From: DATKMS01 sp035541735
Lineage (GTDB): Bacteria > Desulfobacterota > Binatia > HRBIN30
Direction of reading: 5' to 3'
Length of the DNA stretch: 64,000 nucleotides
Assembly: GCA_035541735.1 (NCBI GenBank)
Contig: DATKMS010000266.1
Span: 49,479 to 113,478 of the forward strand
Shown one piece after another: positions 8,611 to 17,740 of this stretch. Position 1 is the first letter of the stretch; every line of letters begins with the position of its first letter. The notes under the pieces were generated by a model. The model did no database searches, was not told the origin of the DNA, and worked only from the letters and a program-made list of their open reading frames with translations. The position numbers and the translations under genes were made by a program.

Positions 8611-9600
8611 ATGCCGGCGCCGCGGCGCATTCTGTTTGTGGTGTCCGGACGCAACGAAGTGAGCTGCCGGTTCCGCGTGCTCCAGTACATCCCGCACCTG
8701 CGGCGGGTGGGGATCCACGTGGAGGTTGCGGACCTTCAGGGCGCCGCCGGTGCGCGCTGGAAGATCCTCCGATCCGCCAGGGATTACGATAGCGTGTGCG
8801 TTCACCGGGCCTGCCTCAGTCGGCTCGAACAGCGCTGGCTCCGCCGCGCCGCAGGCGGCTACGTCTTCGACTTCGATGACGCAATCATGTTCCGCGATTC
8901 CTCGCAGCGCCGCTTCGCCTCGTGGCAACGGCGACAGCGCTTTCGCCGAATGGTTGCGGGTGCACGTACGGTCATCGCCGGCAATGGCTACCTGGCCGAG
9001 TGGGCATCGCGGTTCAGCGAGCGGGTCACAGTCATTCCGACGGCCATCGATCCCAGCGCGTATCCCGAACGGCGTACAGAACCGAGTGGAGAGCTGGTGA
9101 TCGGCTGGATCGGGACGCGCATCAACCTGATGTATCTCCGCACCATCGTGCCGGCGCTGACGCGCGTGGCGCGCCAGCGCCCGGACGTCAAGCTGAAGAT
9201 CGTCTCGGACGGCTTCCTTGACATCGCCGGTGTGCCGGTGGTGAACAAACGCTGGTCATTGGCGGATGAGGTCGCGGACGTCACCAGCTTTCACGTCGGC
9301 ATCATGCCGCTCCCCGATGACCCGTGGACGCGCGGCAAGTGTGCCGTCAAGATCCTGCAGTATTTTGCGGCGGCGCTCCCCGTGGTCTGCTCCCCGGTCG
9401 GCGCAAATCTGGACGTCGTGGAGCACGGCCGCAGCGGCTACTTCGCCGCCACAGTGGCGGAGTGGGTAGCGCGCCTCGACGAGCTCTTGGGCGACGCGCA
9501 CCGGCGGCGGCAGTTCGGGCAAGCCGGCCGCGATCGCATGCAACGGGAATATTCGATCGAATCGACAGCCGATCGATTGGTGAAGGCTCTTGTTGGCTGA
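8611..9600 (+). CDS. Glycosyltransferase, GT4 fold
   Basis: 329-residue GT-B enzyme, probably transferring a sugar in LPS core or another surface glycan. It shows FVVSGRNEVSCRFRVLQYIPHL at the acceptor-side N-terminus (quoted part is the first Rossmann strand), IGWIGTRINLMYL at the domain junction, and the late block with GIMPLPDDPWTRGKCAVKIL followed by YFAAALPVVCSPVG, equivalent to the EX7E donor region. ATG at 8611 is 5 nt downstream of the heptosyltransferase stop, so they form a two-gene unit. The exact sugar cannot be read from sequence. Confidence 0.8.
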   Translation: MPAPRRILFVVSGRNEVSCRFRVLQYIPHLRRVGIHVEVADLQGAAGARWKILRSARDYDSVCVHRACLSRLEQRWLRRAAGGYVFDFDDAIMFRDSSQRRFASWQRRQRFRRMVAGARTVIAGNGYLAEWASRFSERVTVIPTAIDPSAYPERRTEPSGELVIGWIGTRINLMYLRTIVPALTRVARQRPDVKLKIVSDGFLDIAGVPVVNKRWSLADEVADVTSFHVGIMPLPDDPWTRGKCAVKILQYFAAALPVVCSPVGANLDVVEHGRSGYFAATVAEWVARLDELLGDAHRRRQFGQAGRDRMQREYSIESTADRLVKALVG

Positions 9601-9796
9601 GACGACCGGGCCGGGCGGGCCGTACGGTACATGCACAAGTCCTCTTCACATGTGAGACGGAACACGTTACAAACCGGCCGCGGCTGGAGGTCTCGACATC
9701 GCTGACGGGCACCGGAGGAAACGTGGCGATGGGCGATGACAGCGCGGCGGCCATGTGCTGCACTCCGTGATTCTCGGCAACATCGGACAAGTCACC

Positions 9797-12700
9797 ATGA
9801 GCGAAACGCGCAAGCTGGCGGCAATCATGTTCACCGACATCGCGGGCTTCACCGCGTTGATGGGAGCGGACGAGCAGAAGGCGCTGCGTGTGCTCGCGCA
9901 GAGCCGCGCCTTGGTGCGGGAGCTGCTCCCGCAGTTCCACGGGGCGGTGATCGAAGACCTCGGGGACGGGACATTGTGTAGCTTCCAGAGCGCGCTCGAA
10001 GCCGTGCAGTGCGCGCGCGTCATTCAGGAGTCATTGGGCAACGATCCTGATCTGCGTCTGCGCATCGGCATTCACGTCGGCGACGTCATCTTTTCCGCAG
10101 ACGAGGTCATCGGCGACGGCGTCAACGTCGCCTCGCGGATCCACGCGCTGGCCGAGCCGGGCGGCATATGTGTCTCCGAGCAGGTCTACGATGCCATTCG
10201 CAACCAACCCGACATTCGGGCGACGTCTTTGGGAGAGCGCCGCCTCAAGAACGTGAATCGCTCGGTGAAGGTGTATCTGCTGAACGCCGCGCCTTTGCTG
10301 GCACCCAGCGGCATCAGCGCACCGCAGCCGGTCGAGCCGTTGCCGCCCCCTGAGAGAGCGCGGCGCCAGCTCACGCTGGTGTGCTGCCGCCTGACGGTGG
10401 CCAGCCTCGCAGGCACCGCCGTCGATCTGGAAGAACTCGACCAGGTGCTCCACGCCGAGCATGCGGTGTGCGCCGAGATCGCCGCCCGCAACAACGGTCA
10501 AGTCGCCGGGGTCATGGGGGACCGTGTCCTGCTGGTCTTTGGCTACCCACAGGCGCAGGAAGATGATGCCAGGCGGGCGGCGCGTACAGCGCTGCAGATT
10601 GCGGCGGAAGTGGAACGCGTGAGCGGCCGTCTGCAGCCTGAACGCCATCTGCGGCTGGACGTGTGCATCGGTGTGCACACGGGCCTCGTGGTCGTGCGTG
10701 AGGTGCGACAGGGGGCCGGCTACGCGCTCGGCGCCATCGTCGGCCCGACCCCGCAGGTGGCGGCCGCGCTGATGGAACGTGCCGGCGCCGGCGAAGTCCT
10801 TGTCAGCTCCGCTACGCATGAGCTCCTGCACGGAGAGATCGAGGCGGAGCCTGAGGGAACCCTCGCCGTCTCCGAGCCGTCGGGAAGCCTTGGCGTCTTT
10901 CGGCTGATTTGCGAACAGCCGCGTCGGGTGCGGTTGGAAATGCCGCCGGCCACGCGCGAGACGCCGCTGGTGGGGCGGGTGCGGCAACTGGGCGATCTGC
11001 TCGAGGCGTGGAGCCGTACGCAGGCAGGGCAAGCCGAAGCGGTTTTCATCCGGGGAGAACCGGGCATCGGCAAATCTCGTCTCGTGCGCGAGCTGCGCCG
11101 CCAGGTCCCCAACAACTCCTGGCTGGAGTGCCGCTGTGTCGTGGAGGACCAGGACACCCCACTGCGTCCGGTCGTGGATTTGCTCGGCGCCGTCGAGGCG
11201 CCGTTCGAAGAGTTGCTGGCGGGGTACGGCTTTGATCTCGCCGAGACCGTTCCGCTGTTTGCGGCGTTGCTCTCACGGCCCTTCAACGGCCGCTACCCGC
11301 CGTTGGTGCTGTCACCGGAACGGCAGAAGGAGCTGACGCTGAACGCGGTGCTGGCGTTGCTCCTCAAGATGGCTGAGCGACGCCCGCTGGTGTTTGTGCT
11401 GGAAGATTTGCATTGGGCCGATCCGACGACGCTGGAACTGACCGGCCTGCTCCTGCAGGAAGTGCGCACGGCTCAAATGCTCGGCACGCAGCCGGCGCCG
11501 CGCCTCTGTCTGCTGCTCACCGCCCGAACGGAGTTCGACCCGCCGTGGTCGACCGACCGGGTGGCGATCATCCAGCTGGCGCCGCTCGGCCGGCAAGAAG
11601 TGGAACAGATGATCACCGCCGGGCTGGCGCATGACCAGAGCGTTCCGACCGCGGTGGTCGAAGCCATCGTCGAGCGGGCCGATGGCATTCCCCTTTTCGT
11701 CGAAGAGGTGACCCGAGTGCTGATCGAGTCCGGTGCCTTGCAGAACGGAGAGCGGCGCCCGGCGGACAGTTTCCCCTTCCCGATTCCGAGCAGCCTGCGC
11801 GACCTGCTCACCGCGCGCCTCGACCGCCTGTCACCGGGCGCCAAGGAAACCGCCCAGCTCGCGGCGCTCCTGGGACGCGAATTTCGTTACGACGTCTTAC
11901 AGGCGGTGGCGCGCAAGGACGAATGGATCTTGCAGGAGGATCTTGCCGACCTGACCACCGCGGGCCTCGTCTTTCACCGCCGCGGCGTGCACAGCGATAG
12001 CTACGTCTTCAAGCACACACTGGTGCGCGACACGGCCTACGAATCGATGGTCCGCTCGACACGTCAGGCCCTGCACCTGCAAGTGGCAAAGGTTCTGCAG
12101 CGGCAGTTTCCGGAAACCGACGAGCTGCGTCCGGAGATCCTGGCGCAGCACTTCGAGCAGGGCGGCGATCTGGCGACCGCCGTCGACTACCGGCATCGGG
12201 CTGGAGATCTGGCCTTCAAGCGCGCCGCGTACATCGAAGCGGCGCAGCAACTGGAACGTGGACTCGCGCTGTTGCGCGGCTTGCCGGAGTCGCCCACACG
12301 CGACCGGCAGGAGATTGAGCTGCTCACGACCCTGGGCACGGTGCTCTTCTCGACGAGAGGGCACGCTGCGCCCGAAGTTGAGCAGACGTTTTCGCGGGCT
12401 CGAAAGCTCTGCGAGCGGCTCGGTGAGGATCTCTCGCTGAAGGTCCTCGCGGGTATCGCATCCGTGTACATTGCGCGCAGCGACCGCGAGGCGACCGCGG
12501 CGCTGCTGCCGCGCTTTGAACGGTTGACCGCGCGCACTGATGACGTCGTCGCATCCATTACCGGTCACGCCGTGCTCGGGGGCGCCGCGTTCTGGAGCGG
12601 CGACTTCGTCGGCGCACGGCAGCACCTGGCAATCGCCAAGGGCTTCTACGGAACGGAGGAGTTCAAGCGCTTCTCGCGCGACTATGGCTACGATGGAGGG

Positions 12701-13456
12701 TTCTTTATCTACCCCTACACGATGTCGATCCTCTGGAACCTGGGATACCCGGACCAAGCCGAAGCGCTGCGACAGGAGTCGCTGGCCATCGCCGCAGCGT
12801 CCGGGAATCTCTACTCCATTCTGATCGCGTTGGGATTCGCTGCCCCATTGACGAACGATCTCGGGCAACCGGATGTCACGCTGGTGCTCGCCGACCGCTT
12901 GATCGCGCTGTCCACCGAGCAGCGCCTGTACTTCTGGTCGGCAATCGGCATGCTGGCACGGGGTGGCGCACTCGCGCAGCAGGGAAACCTCGACGAAGCC
13001 ATCGCGCTGATCTCCCAGGGCCTCGACGTGTGCCGCAGCGTCGGCATATTTGCCAGCTACGGCTACTACCTGACGTACCTGGCGGAGGCATACGCGCACG
13101 CGGGAAAGGTGGACGAGGGACTGCGGGTCGCAGAGGAAGGCATCGCCCGCTGCCGGACGGATCTCACGCGCTTCCACGAGTCGGACCTGCATCGTTTGCA
13201 GGGTGACTTGTTCGTCCTGCAAGGCAATGCCAGCGCCGCCGAAGCCAGCTATCAGCAGGCGCTCGAAGTTGCCCGACGACAGAGCGCCAAATCGCTCGAG
13301 CTGCGCGCGGCGACCGGCTTGAGCCGTCTGTTGCATGCGCAGGGACGGACGAGTGAAGCCCGCACGCTGTTGCAAGGCGTCTACGGTTGGTTCACCGAGG
13401 GCTTCGAGACGAAGGATCTTCGAGACGCTCGCGGTCAGCTCGCCGAACTGGGCTAG
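9797..13456 (+). CDS. Two-cyclase-domain AAA ATPase with TPR region
   Basis: About 1219 residues: class III nucleotide cyclase domain (1-175), second cyclase-like domain (about 195-380), AAA/NTPase domain with Walker A GEPGIGKS near 420-428 and Walker B VFVLEDLHWAD, then helical TPR-type repeats to the end. In domain 1 the metal Asp14 (FTDIAGFT) and Asp57 (GDG), Asn110 and Arg114 are present, but the adenine-selecting Lys position is Glu53. In domain 2 the FTD motif has become CRLTV, so it is probably inactive. This is a signalling or regulatory protein of the adenylate-cyclase/STAND type. ATG 9797 is preferred over 9755 because homology begins directly after it. Confidence 0.85.
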   Translation: MSETRKLAAIMFTDIAGFTALMGADEQKALRVLAQSRALVRELLPQFHGAVIEDLGDGTLCSFQSALEAVQCARVIQESLGNDPDLRLRIGIHVGDVIFSADEVIGDGVNVASRIHALAEPGGICVSEQVYDAIRNQPDIRATSLGERRLKNVNRSVKVYLLNAAPLLAPSGISAPQPVEPLPPPERARRQLTLVCCRLTVASLAGTAVDLEELDQVLHAEHAVCAEIAARNNGQVAGVMGDRVLLVFGYPQAQEDDARRAARTALQIAAEVERVSGRLQPERHLRLDVCIGVHTGLVVVREVRQGAGYALGAIVGPTPQVAAALMERAGAGEVLVSSATHELLHGEIEAEPEGTLAVSEPSGSLGVFRLICEQPRRVRLEMPPATRETPLVGRVRQLGDLLEAWSRTQAGQAEAVFIRGEPGIGKSRLVRELRRQVPNNSWLECRCVVEDQDTPLRPVVDLLGAVEAPFEELLAGYGFDLAETVPLFAALLSRPFNGRYPPLVLSPERQKELTLNAVLALLLKMAERRPLVFVLEDLHWADPTTLELTGLLLQEVRTAQMLGTQPAPRLCLLLTARTEFDPPWSTDRVAIIQLAPLGRQEVEQMITAGLAHDQSVPTAVVEAIVERADGIPLFVEEVTRVLIESGALQNGERRPADSFPFPIPSSLRDLLTARLDRLSPGAKETAQLAALLGREFRYDVLQAVARKDEWILQEDLADLTTAGLVFHRRGVHSDSYVFKHTLVRDTAYESMVRSTRQALHLQVAKVLQRQFPETDELRPEILAQHFEQGGDLATAVDYRHRAGDLAFKRAAYIEAAQQLERGLALLRGLPESPTRDRQEIELLTTLGTVLFSTRGHAAPEVEQTFSRARKLCERLGEDLSLKVLAGIASVYIARSDREATAALLPRFERLTARTDDVVASITGHAVLGGAAFWSGDFVGARQHLAIAKGFYGTEEFKRFSRDYGYDGGFFIYPYTMSILWNLGYPDQAEALRQESLAIAAASGNLYSILIALGFAAPLTNDLGQPDVTLVLADRLIALSTEQRLYFWSAIGMLARGGALAQQGNLDEAIALISQGLDVCRSVGIFASYGYYLTYLAEAYAHAGKVDEGLRVAEEGIARCRTDLTRFHESDLHRLQGDLFVLQGNASAAEASYQQALEVARRQSAKSLELRAATGLSRLLHAQGRTSEARTLLQGVYGWFTEGFETKDLRDARGQLAELG

Positions 13457-13505
13457 TTCGGTCCACCGCCTGCCGCCGATTCTCTTCGCATCACGGGACG
13501 TGTGT

Positions 13506-14534
13506 CTACGCCCGCTCCAGTACCCACGTCACCAACTCTTGGATGAACCGCTTGTCGCGTGAGTCCGGCAAGCCGTCGTAGGCGAGCGAAAACTCGTGCC
13601 GGGCGGCACCGGCGAGGGCGTGGGCGACTTGCTGGGCGTGCTCGAGGCAGCCGTAGGTGTCCATGCGCTCGCGGATCGACATGACGTCCGCCGCCTGCCG
13701 TTGCCGGCGCGGCTGCGCGAGAAACTCGGCGATGCGGGCGCGTTCATCCGGCGTCGCTGCCCGCAGCAGATGGATCAGCATCAGCGTGCGCTTGCCTTCC
13801 CAGATGTCGCCGTCCAGTTCCTTACCGTAGCGCAACGGATCTCCGGCGAGATTCAGCAAATCGTCCTGAATCTGGAACGCCGCACCGAGAAAGAAGCCGA
13901 AGCGGATGAAGCGATCCAGGTTGCGCTCATCACGCGTGCCGATGAGGGCACCGACGCGGCTCGGGAAGATCGTCGTGTACCAGCAGGTCTTCTTCAAGAC
14001 CATGTCGAGATAGTCTGCTTCGGAGAGGTTGATGGCATTGTCGCGGCGCCATCCCAGCTCCATGGCCTGCCCCTCGATGCTCTCGCGAGCCATGCGTTCC
14101 GCCTCTTCGAGAATGCGCAGAGTGAGTGACGGGCCAAGCGCCTGCCGATTGTCGATCAGTGCGCGCAGCCCGAGGAGGGTGAGGGCATCGCCGACGTTGA
14201 CCGCGACCGGAACGCCGTGCAGAGCGTGCAGCGTCGGCCGGCCGCGCCGCTCGTCGCTGTCGTCTTCGACGTCGTCGTGCACGAGAAACGCGTTGTGCAG
14301 GAGCTCCAATGCGACGGCCGTGCGCACCGCGTCCTCCGCCGCCGCTCCGAAGGCACGCGCCGTCGCGATGCACAAGCTCGGCCGCAACATGCGCCCGCCG
14401 CGCCGTGGATAGTCGGCGACCAGGCCGTAGAGATGGCGCTGTGGCTCTCTCGGCCGCAAGTAGTCACAGAGCGCAACCCGCGTGAGGTCGCCGTACTCCT
14501 TCAACACTGCCGGCACCAGGCGGCTGTCGCTCAT
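13506..14534 (-). CDS. Polyprenyl (geranylgeranyl-type) diphosphate synthase
   Basis: Trans-isoprenyl diphosphate synthase that condenses IPP with allylic diphosphates. The first Asp-rich motif lies in LVHDDVEDDSDERRGRPTLH and the second in FQIQDDLLNLAGD. The protein has 342 residues and the GRMLRPSLC block of long-chain enzymes; chain length (C15/C20) is not certain from sequence. It is co-directional with an uncharacterised protein and a phytoene-desaturase-like flavoprotein upstream, which suggests a polyisoprenoid pathway. It converges on the cyclase gene with 49 nt between. Confidence 0.85.
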   Translation of the reverse strand: MSDSRLVPAVLKEYGDLTRVALCDYLRPREPQRHLYGLVADYPRRGGRMLRPSLCIATARAFGAAAEDAVRTAVALELLHNAFLVHDDVEDDSDERRGRPTLHALHGVPVAVNVGDALTLLGLRALIDNRQALGPSLTLRILEEAERMARESIEGQAMELGWRRDNAINLSEADYLDMVLKKTCWYTTIFPSRVGALIGTRDERNLDRFIRFGFFLGAAFQIQDDLLNLAGDPLRYGKELDGDIWEGKRTLMLIHLLRAATPDERARIAEFLAQPRRQRQAADVMSIRERMDTYGCLEHAQQVAHALAGAARHEFSLAYDGLPDSRDKRFIQELVTWVLERA

Positions 14535-14552
14535 TCGTTTTTGAACAAGCTG

Positions 14553-15353
14553 TCAGGACTGTGCGGCGATGCGGAGACTGAGCGTGCCCACCGGCCGACT
14601 GCTTTGCTGATCAACGATCACGCCGCTGTAGACGCCTGCCGGCTGGCCCGGCGGCACCCTGACCCACAGGGTCGCGGGCTCGCCATCCGCCCCGGGCCGA
14701 ATGCCGACGTCGCTCAAACGCGGCTTGTCCGGGTCCACCGCGCGCAGCGCGTGCACGATCAGCTGGCGGTCGGTGGCGTCCGGTCGCAGGTCGAGTGTCA
14801 CCTCTGTCGGCTGCGCCGCAGCGACCTCGATCTTGACGCGCACCGGCTGCACGTGCTCGGTCGCTGGACCTGGCGCTGCAGGCGCGCTGTGTTCCCTCGC
14901 ACCGTCACTGGCGGCCGGCGCTTTGGCACTGTCGGCAGCGGCCTGCGGCCTGAGCAGCGCACTGTCCGTCGCCGCACGCTGCAGCAGATCGAGCCAGAGG
15001 GCCGCGAAATCGGAGGCGTACTGCAACGTCCGCACACCGAGGTCCTGCACGTCGCCGGTGATCGCCTGCACGTCATACGAGCGCTCGCTGATGCGCCGCG
15101 CCGCCTGCTGCCCGCGGCGAATGTACTCGTCGACAACGCGATAGCCGAGGTCGACGGAACGCGACACGACGTCGTTCAGCGACCCGCCATGCGCCTGGCG
15201 CGCCGCCGGCCCCGGCTTCGAGTCGGCTTGGGTGGTTTCGGCAGCAGGCCCGTCGAAGAGCGTCGACCAGTTGCGCATCGGCCGGGTCCGCTCGAGCTTG
15301 GGTCTTGTGATCCGCTCGCCAGCACTCACGATCGCCTCCTTTATCGCCCCCAT
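14553..15353 (-). CDS. Uncharacterised two-part protein in isoprenoid cluster
   Basis: 266-residue protein that I do not recognise. Residues 1-110 are predicted helical and amphipathic (SLNDVVSRSVDLGYRVVDEY, then a YDVQAITGDV-type helix), reminiscent of membrane- or granule-associated phasin-like helices. An Ala/Pro-rich linker follows, and residues 170-266 look like a beta-sandwich with VWVRVPPGQPAGVYSG-like strands (read LWVRVPPGQPAGVYSGVIVD). There is no signal peptide. ATG at 15353 is chosen for its ribosome site GGAAGGCCAGG; an in-frame upstream extension reads as noncoding. It sits between the diphosphate synthase (18 nt) and the flavoprotein (82 nt). Confidence 0.7.
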   Translation of the reverse strand: MGAIKEAIVSAGERITRPKLERTRPMRNWSTLFDGPAAETTQADSKPGPAARQAHGGSLNDVVSRSVDLGYRVVDEYIRRGQQAARRISERSYDVQAITGDVQDLGVRTLQYASDFAALWLDLLQRAATDSALLRPQAAADSAKAPAASDGAREHSAPAAPGPATEHVQPVRVKIEVAAAQPTEVTLDLRPDATDRQLIVHALRAVDPDKPRLSDVGIRPGADGEPATLWVRVPPGQPAGVYSGVIVDQQSSRPVGTLSLRIAAQS

Positions 15354-15435
15354 CCTGGCCTTCCCCGGTTCGCGGAAGTGCTCACAGGGAAGGGACCGAT
15401 ACGCGCAGGGCGGTCGCATTTGTCGATGGTCTCTA

Positions 15436-17613
15436 TCACGGGTGATCGAATCCCACGATATCCTCCAGGCGCGGCGACTGAGCAATCGCGTGCGCCGCCA
15501 GCCGCCCGGAGATCACCGCCGCCTCGACGCAGCCGGCGTTGAAACCGCAGTCGGTCCAGTCGCCGGCGATCGTGAGGTTGTCGTACGTCGCATCGAGCGG
15601 CGAGATACGATACGCGCTGCTCCCCGGCAAGGACAGCGCGTAGCGGTCGGAGGGGTTGATGTTCGCGCGCCAGTACTGTGATGCAAACTGCGCATCGGCG
15701 TCTCGCGGAGCGGGTCCGTGGGGCGCTTTTGGATCGACGAGCAGATCCCAGCGGAACGCGCCGGACGCGCCGACTGCCTGTGGCCAGAGGTTGACAATGT
15801 CGCGATTCAAAAAGCGCATCGCGCTGCGTCGCACCTGCTCGTGCAGCAGTGCCGGATACTGGGAGTCGGCGCGCTGGCCAGAGCCGTCGGGTTCGGGCAA
15901 CACGTTGCAGAAATAGGCGAGCGACTGCGGCTGTTGCGGCCAGCGCTCATGAGAAAGCAGGTGCCGCATGTCGGCCCAGGTGTCGAAGGGGTCTGTAAAC
16001 CCACAGACGACGATCGGTGCGTCGGTCCACCCTAGGTCCTTCATGTCAGCGCTCAGCCAGATCTGAAACGCCTGCGTGGCCACCGTCTTCACGTGATCGA
16101 CCATCGCCCGCCAGCGCGGGTCGCGCGCGACGATCTCTTTGCAAACGTGGGGAATGGCGCCGAGGCTCACGCCGAGGACGACGAAATCGAAGTCGTCGGT
16201 GACGCGCAACGTCTGCGTGCGCAGCTTACGGCGATCCCAATGCGATTCGAAGTCCCAGCGCTCACGCTCACAGCGCTCTCCATCAACGAGCTGGCGGTAG
16301 TCGGGCGTTGACGGCCAGCACGGCAGTCCTTGGATCTCCACGAGCGGTTCGTACGCGCCGCCGCCGTTGATCTCCGCTTGGACGTCAAACTCCAGCGCTT
16401 CGACATATGGCGACTCACCTTCCGCCAGGCGCGTGGCTAGCTTGACGTTCTCGAGGCGATGGAAGAACTCGAAGCGCACGCCGCGCCGCCTGAGGACTTC
16501 ATAGAACGGGGCGAACACGACGTCGCCCATGCCCGCCTGCATCGTCCAGAAGAAGGCGCCGCGGTACGTGAAGAACGCGCGCACCGTGGCCCGCAGCGCT
16601 TGCCCGGCGGCGATGCGTGGCCGTGACGGGTCGCCATCCGCGTAGGAGAACCCGAGATCGTAGAGCGCCTTCATGAAGCCCGAATTGACCGAGCGCTCCG
16701 ACGCGCCGTTCAGCAGCAGCCACTCGCGGCAGTCGTACTCGTCGATGGCATCGAAGCCGCGCGGATCGGTCAGGATGCCGAAGCGGATCTCGCCGCGCAG
16801 CGTCGCCAACGTCAGGTCGATGACCTCCCACACGCGGCGCACCGCCGGGTCCCGTTCGAGACGCGCTTCGAGCAGCGTGCGCGCGCTGTGCGCAATCGCG
16901 TCGAGAAAACGGAGAATGACGTTTTCGGGGTAGCGCGCCAGTGATCCGGTCGCCAATTCCAGCAGCTCGACTGCTTGAATGAGCCCGGCCAGGCTGGCCA
17001 GCTCGCCGTAGCGGAGCAGCCGACTGATGGCGTCGAGAAGTCCAGGCGGGGAGCGTTCTGCCTCAGCGTTCGGCTCCGGCTGCCCGGCTGCGGCTGGGCC
17101 TTGCGTCCCCGCGGCATCGTTACTTTGGATGGTCTGCAGAAGCGCGCGCAGCAACTCGAACGAGCGCTTCATGTAGTCGGCAACACTCCAGCGTTTCGCG
17201 TCCGCGAATGGATCGCCCGGAAGGCCTTCCGTCGGGGGGAGGTTGGCCTTCCAGAGTGACCACTGACCGTCTGCGGACTTTTCGGGAATACCGATGAGTT
17301 GGAGAGGGGCGAAGGCGTCACGCCAGTCGGCGATCGGGCAGGTGCGCGGATCACGATTCAGCTCGGCGTAGCACTCGCGCATGAGCCGGAAGGCATTCTC
17401 GTACCAGCCCATCCAGAGGTGCAGTCCGTGCTCTTCGATGCGGTCGGCCACGCCTCTGCCTGACGCGCCCTTGCCGCCCAGTCGCCAGCCGAGCTGGTAG
17501 ACGGTGACTTGGTATCTGCCGTGGTGCTCGGGTCGCGTCAGTTCGAATGCGGCAGTGATCGCGGCGCAGCCTCCGCCGATGATCGCGACTTTGATCGCTT
17601 TAGACTCACTCAC
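15436..17613 (-). CDS. FAD/NAD(P)-dependent amine-oxidase-fold oxidoreductase (phytoene-desaturase-like)
   Basis: Large flavoprotein of 725 residues. The N-terminal dinucleotide motif is VAIIGGGCAAITAAFEL, followed by GWRLGGKGASGRG and EEHGLHLWMGWYENAFRLM, which are the desaturase/hydroxysqualene-dehydroxylase-like signatures. The C-terminus has the second FAD block LTIAGDWTDCGFNAGCVEAA. It is longer than carotenoid desaturases (about 500) because of an insertion around residues 120-230. GTG start at 17613. Its placement beside a GGPP-type synthase suggests it oxidises an isoprenoid; the substrate is inferred only from context. Confidence 0.8.
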   Translation of the reverse strand: MSESKAIKVAIIGGGCAAITAAFELTRPEHHGRYQVTVYQLGWRLGGKGASGRGVADRIEEHGLHLWMGWYENAFRLMRECYAELNRDPRTCPIADWRDAFAPLQLIGIPEKSADGQWSLWKANLPPTEGLPGDPFADAKRWSVADYMKRSFELLRALLQTIQSNDAAGTQGPAAAGQPEPNAEAERSPPGLLDAISRLLRYGELASLAGLIQAVELLELATGSLARYPENVILRFLDAIAHSARTLLEARLERDPAVRRVWEVIDLTLATLRGEIRFGILTDPRGFDAIDEYDCREWLLLNGASERSVNSGFMKALYDLGFSYADGDPSRPRIAAGQALRATVRAFFTYRGAFFWTMQAGMGDVVFAPFYEVLRRRGVRFEFFHRLENVKLATRLAEGESPYVEALEFDVQAEINGGGAYEPLVEIQGLPCWPSTPDYRQLVDGERCERERWDFESHWDRRKLRTQTLRVTDDFDFVVLGVSLGAIPHVCKEIVARDPRWRAMVDHVKTVATQAFQIWLSADMKDLGWTDAPIVVCGFTDPFDTWADMRHLLSHERWPQQPQSLAYFCNVLPEPDGSGQRADSQYPALLHEQVRRSAMRFLNRDIVNLWPQAVGASGAFRWDLLVDPKAPHGPAPRDADAQFASQYWRANINPSDRYALSLPGSSAYRISPLDATYDNLTIAGDWTDCGFNAGCVEAAVISGRLAAHAIAQSPRLEDIVGFDHP

Positions 17614-17740
17614 ACGTCAGCTTCGCAGCTCGGAGAGTGACTCGGACTGTGCGTGCAACGCCAGTCTCCCTCCGGATTCGAGGCGCTCTATCAAACTTCC
17701 GGACGCGTGAAAACACGCTGCGCGATCGATGAACGGAGCG

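Noticed and set aside
15354..15485. Upstream extension of the unknown isoprenoid-cluster protein
   Set aside because: The extra residues are not protein-like, overlap the flavoprotein gene end, and a strong ribosome site precedes 15353.
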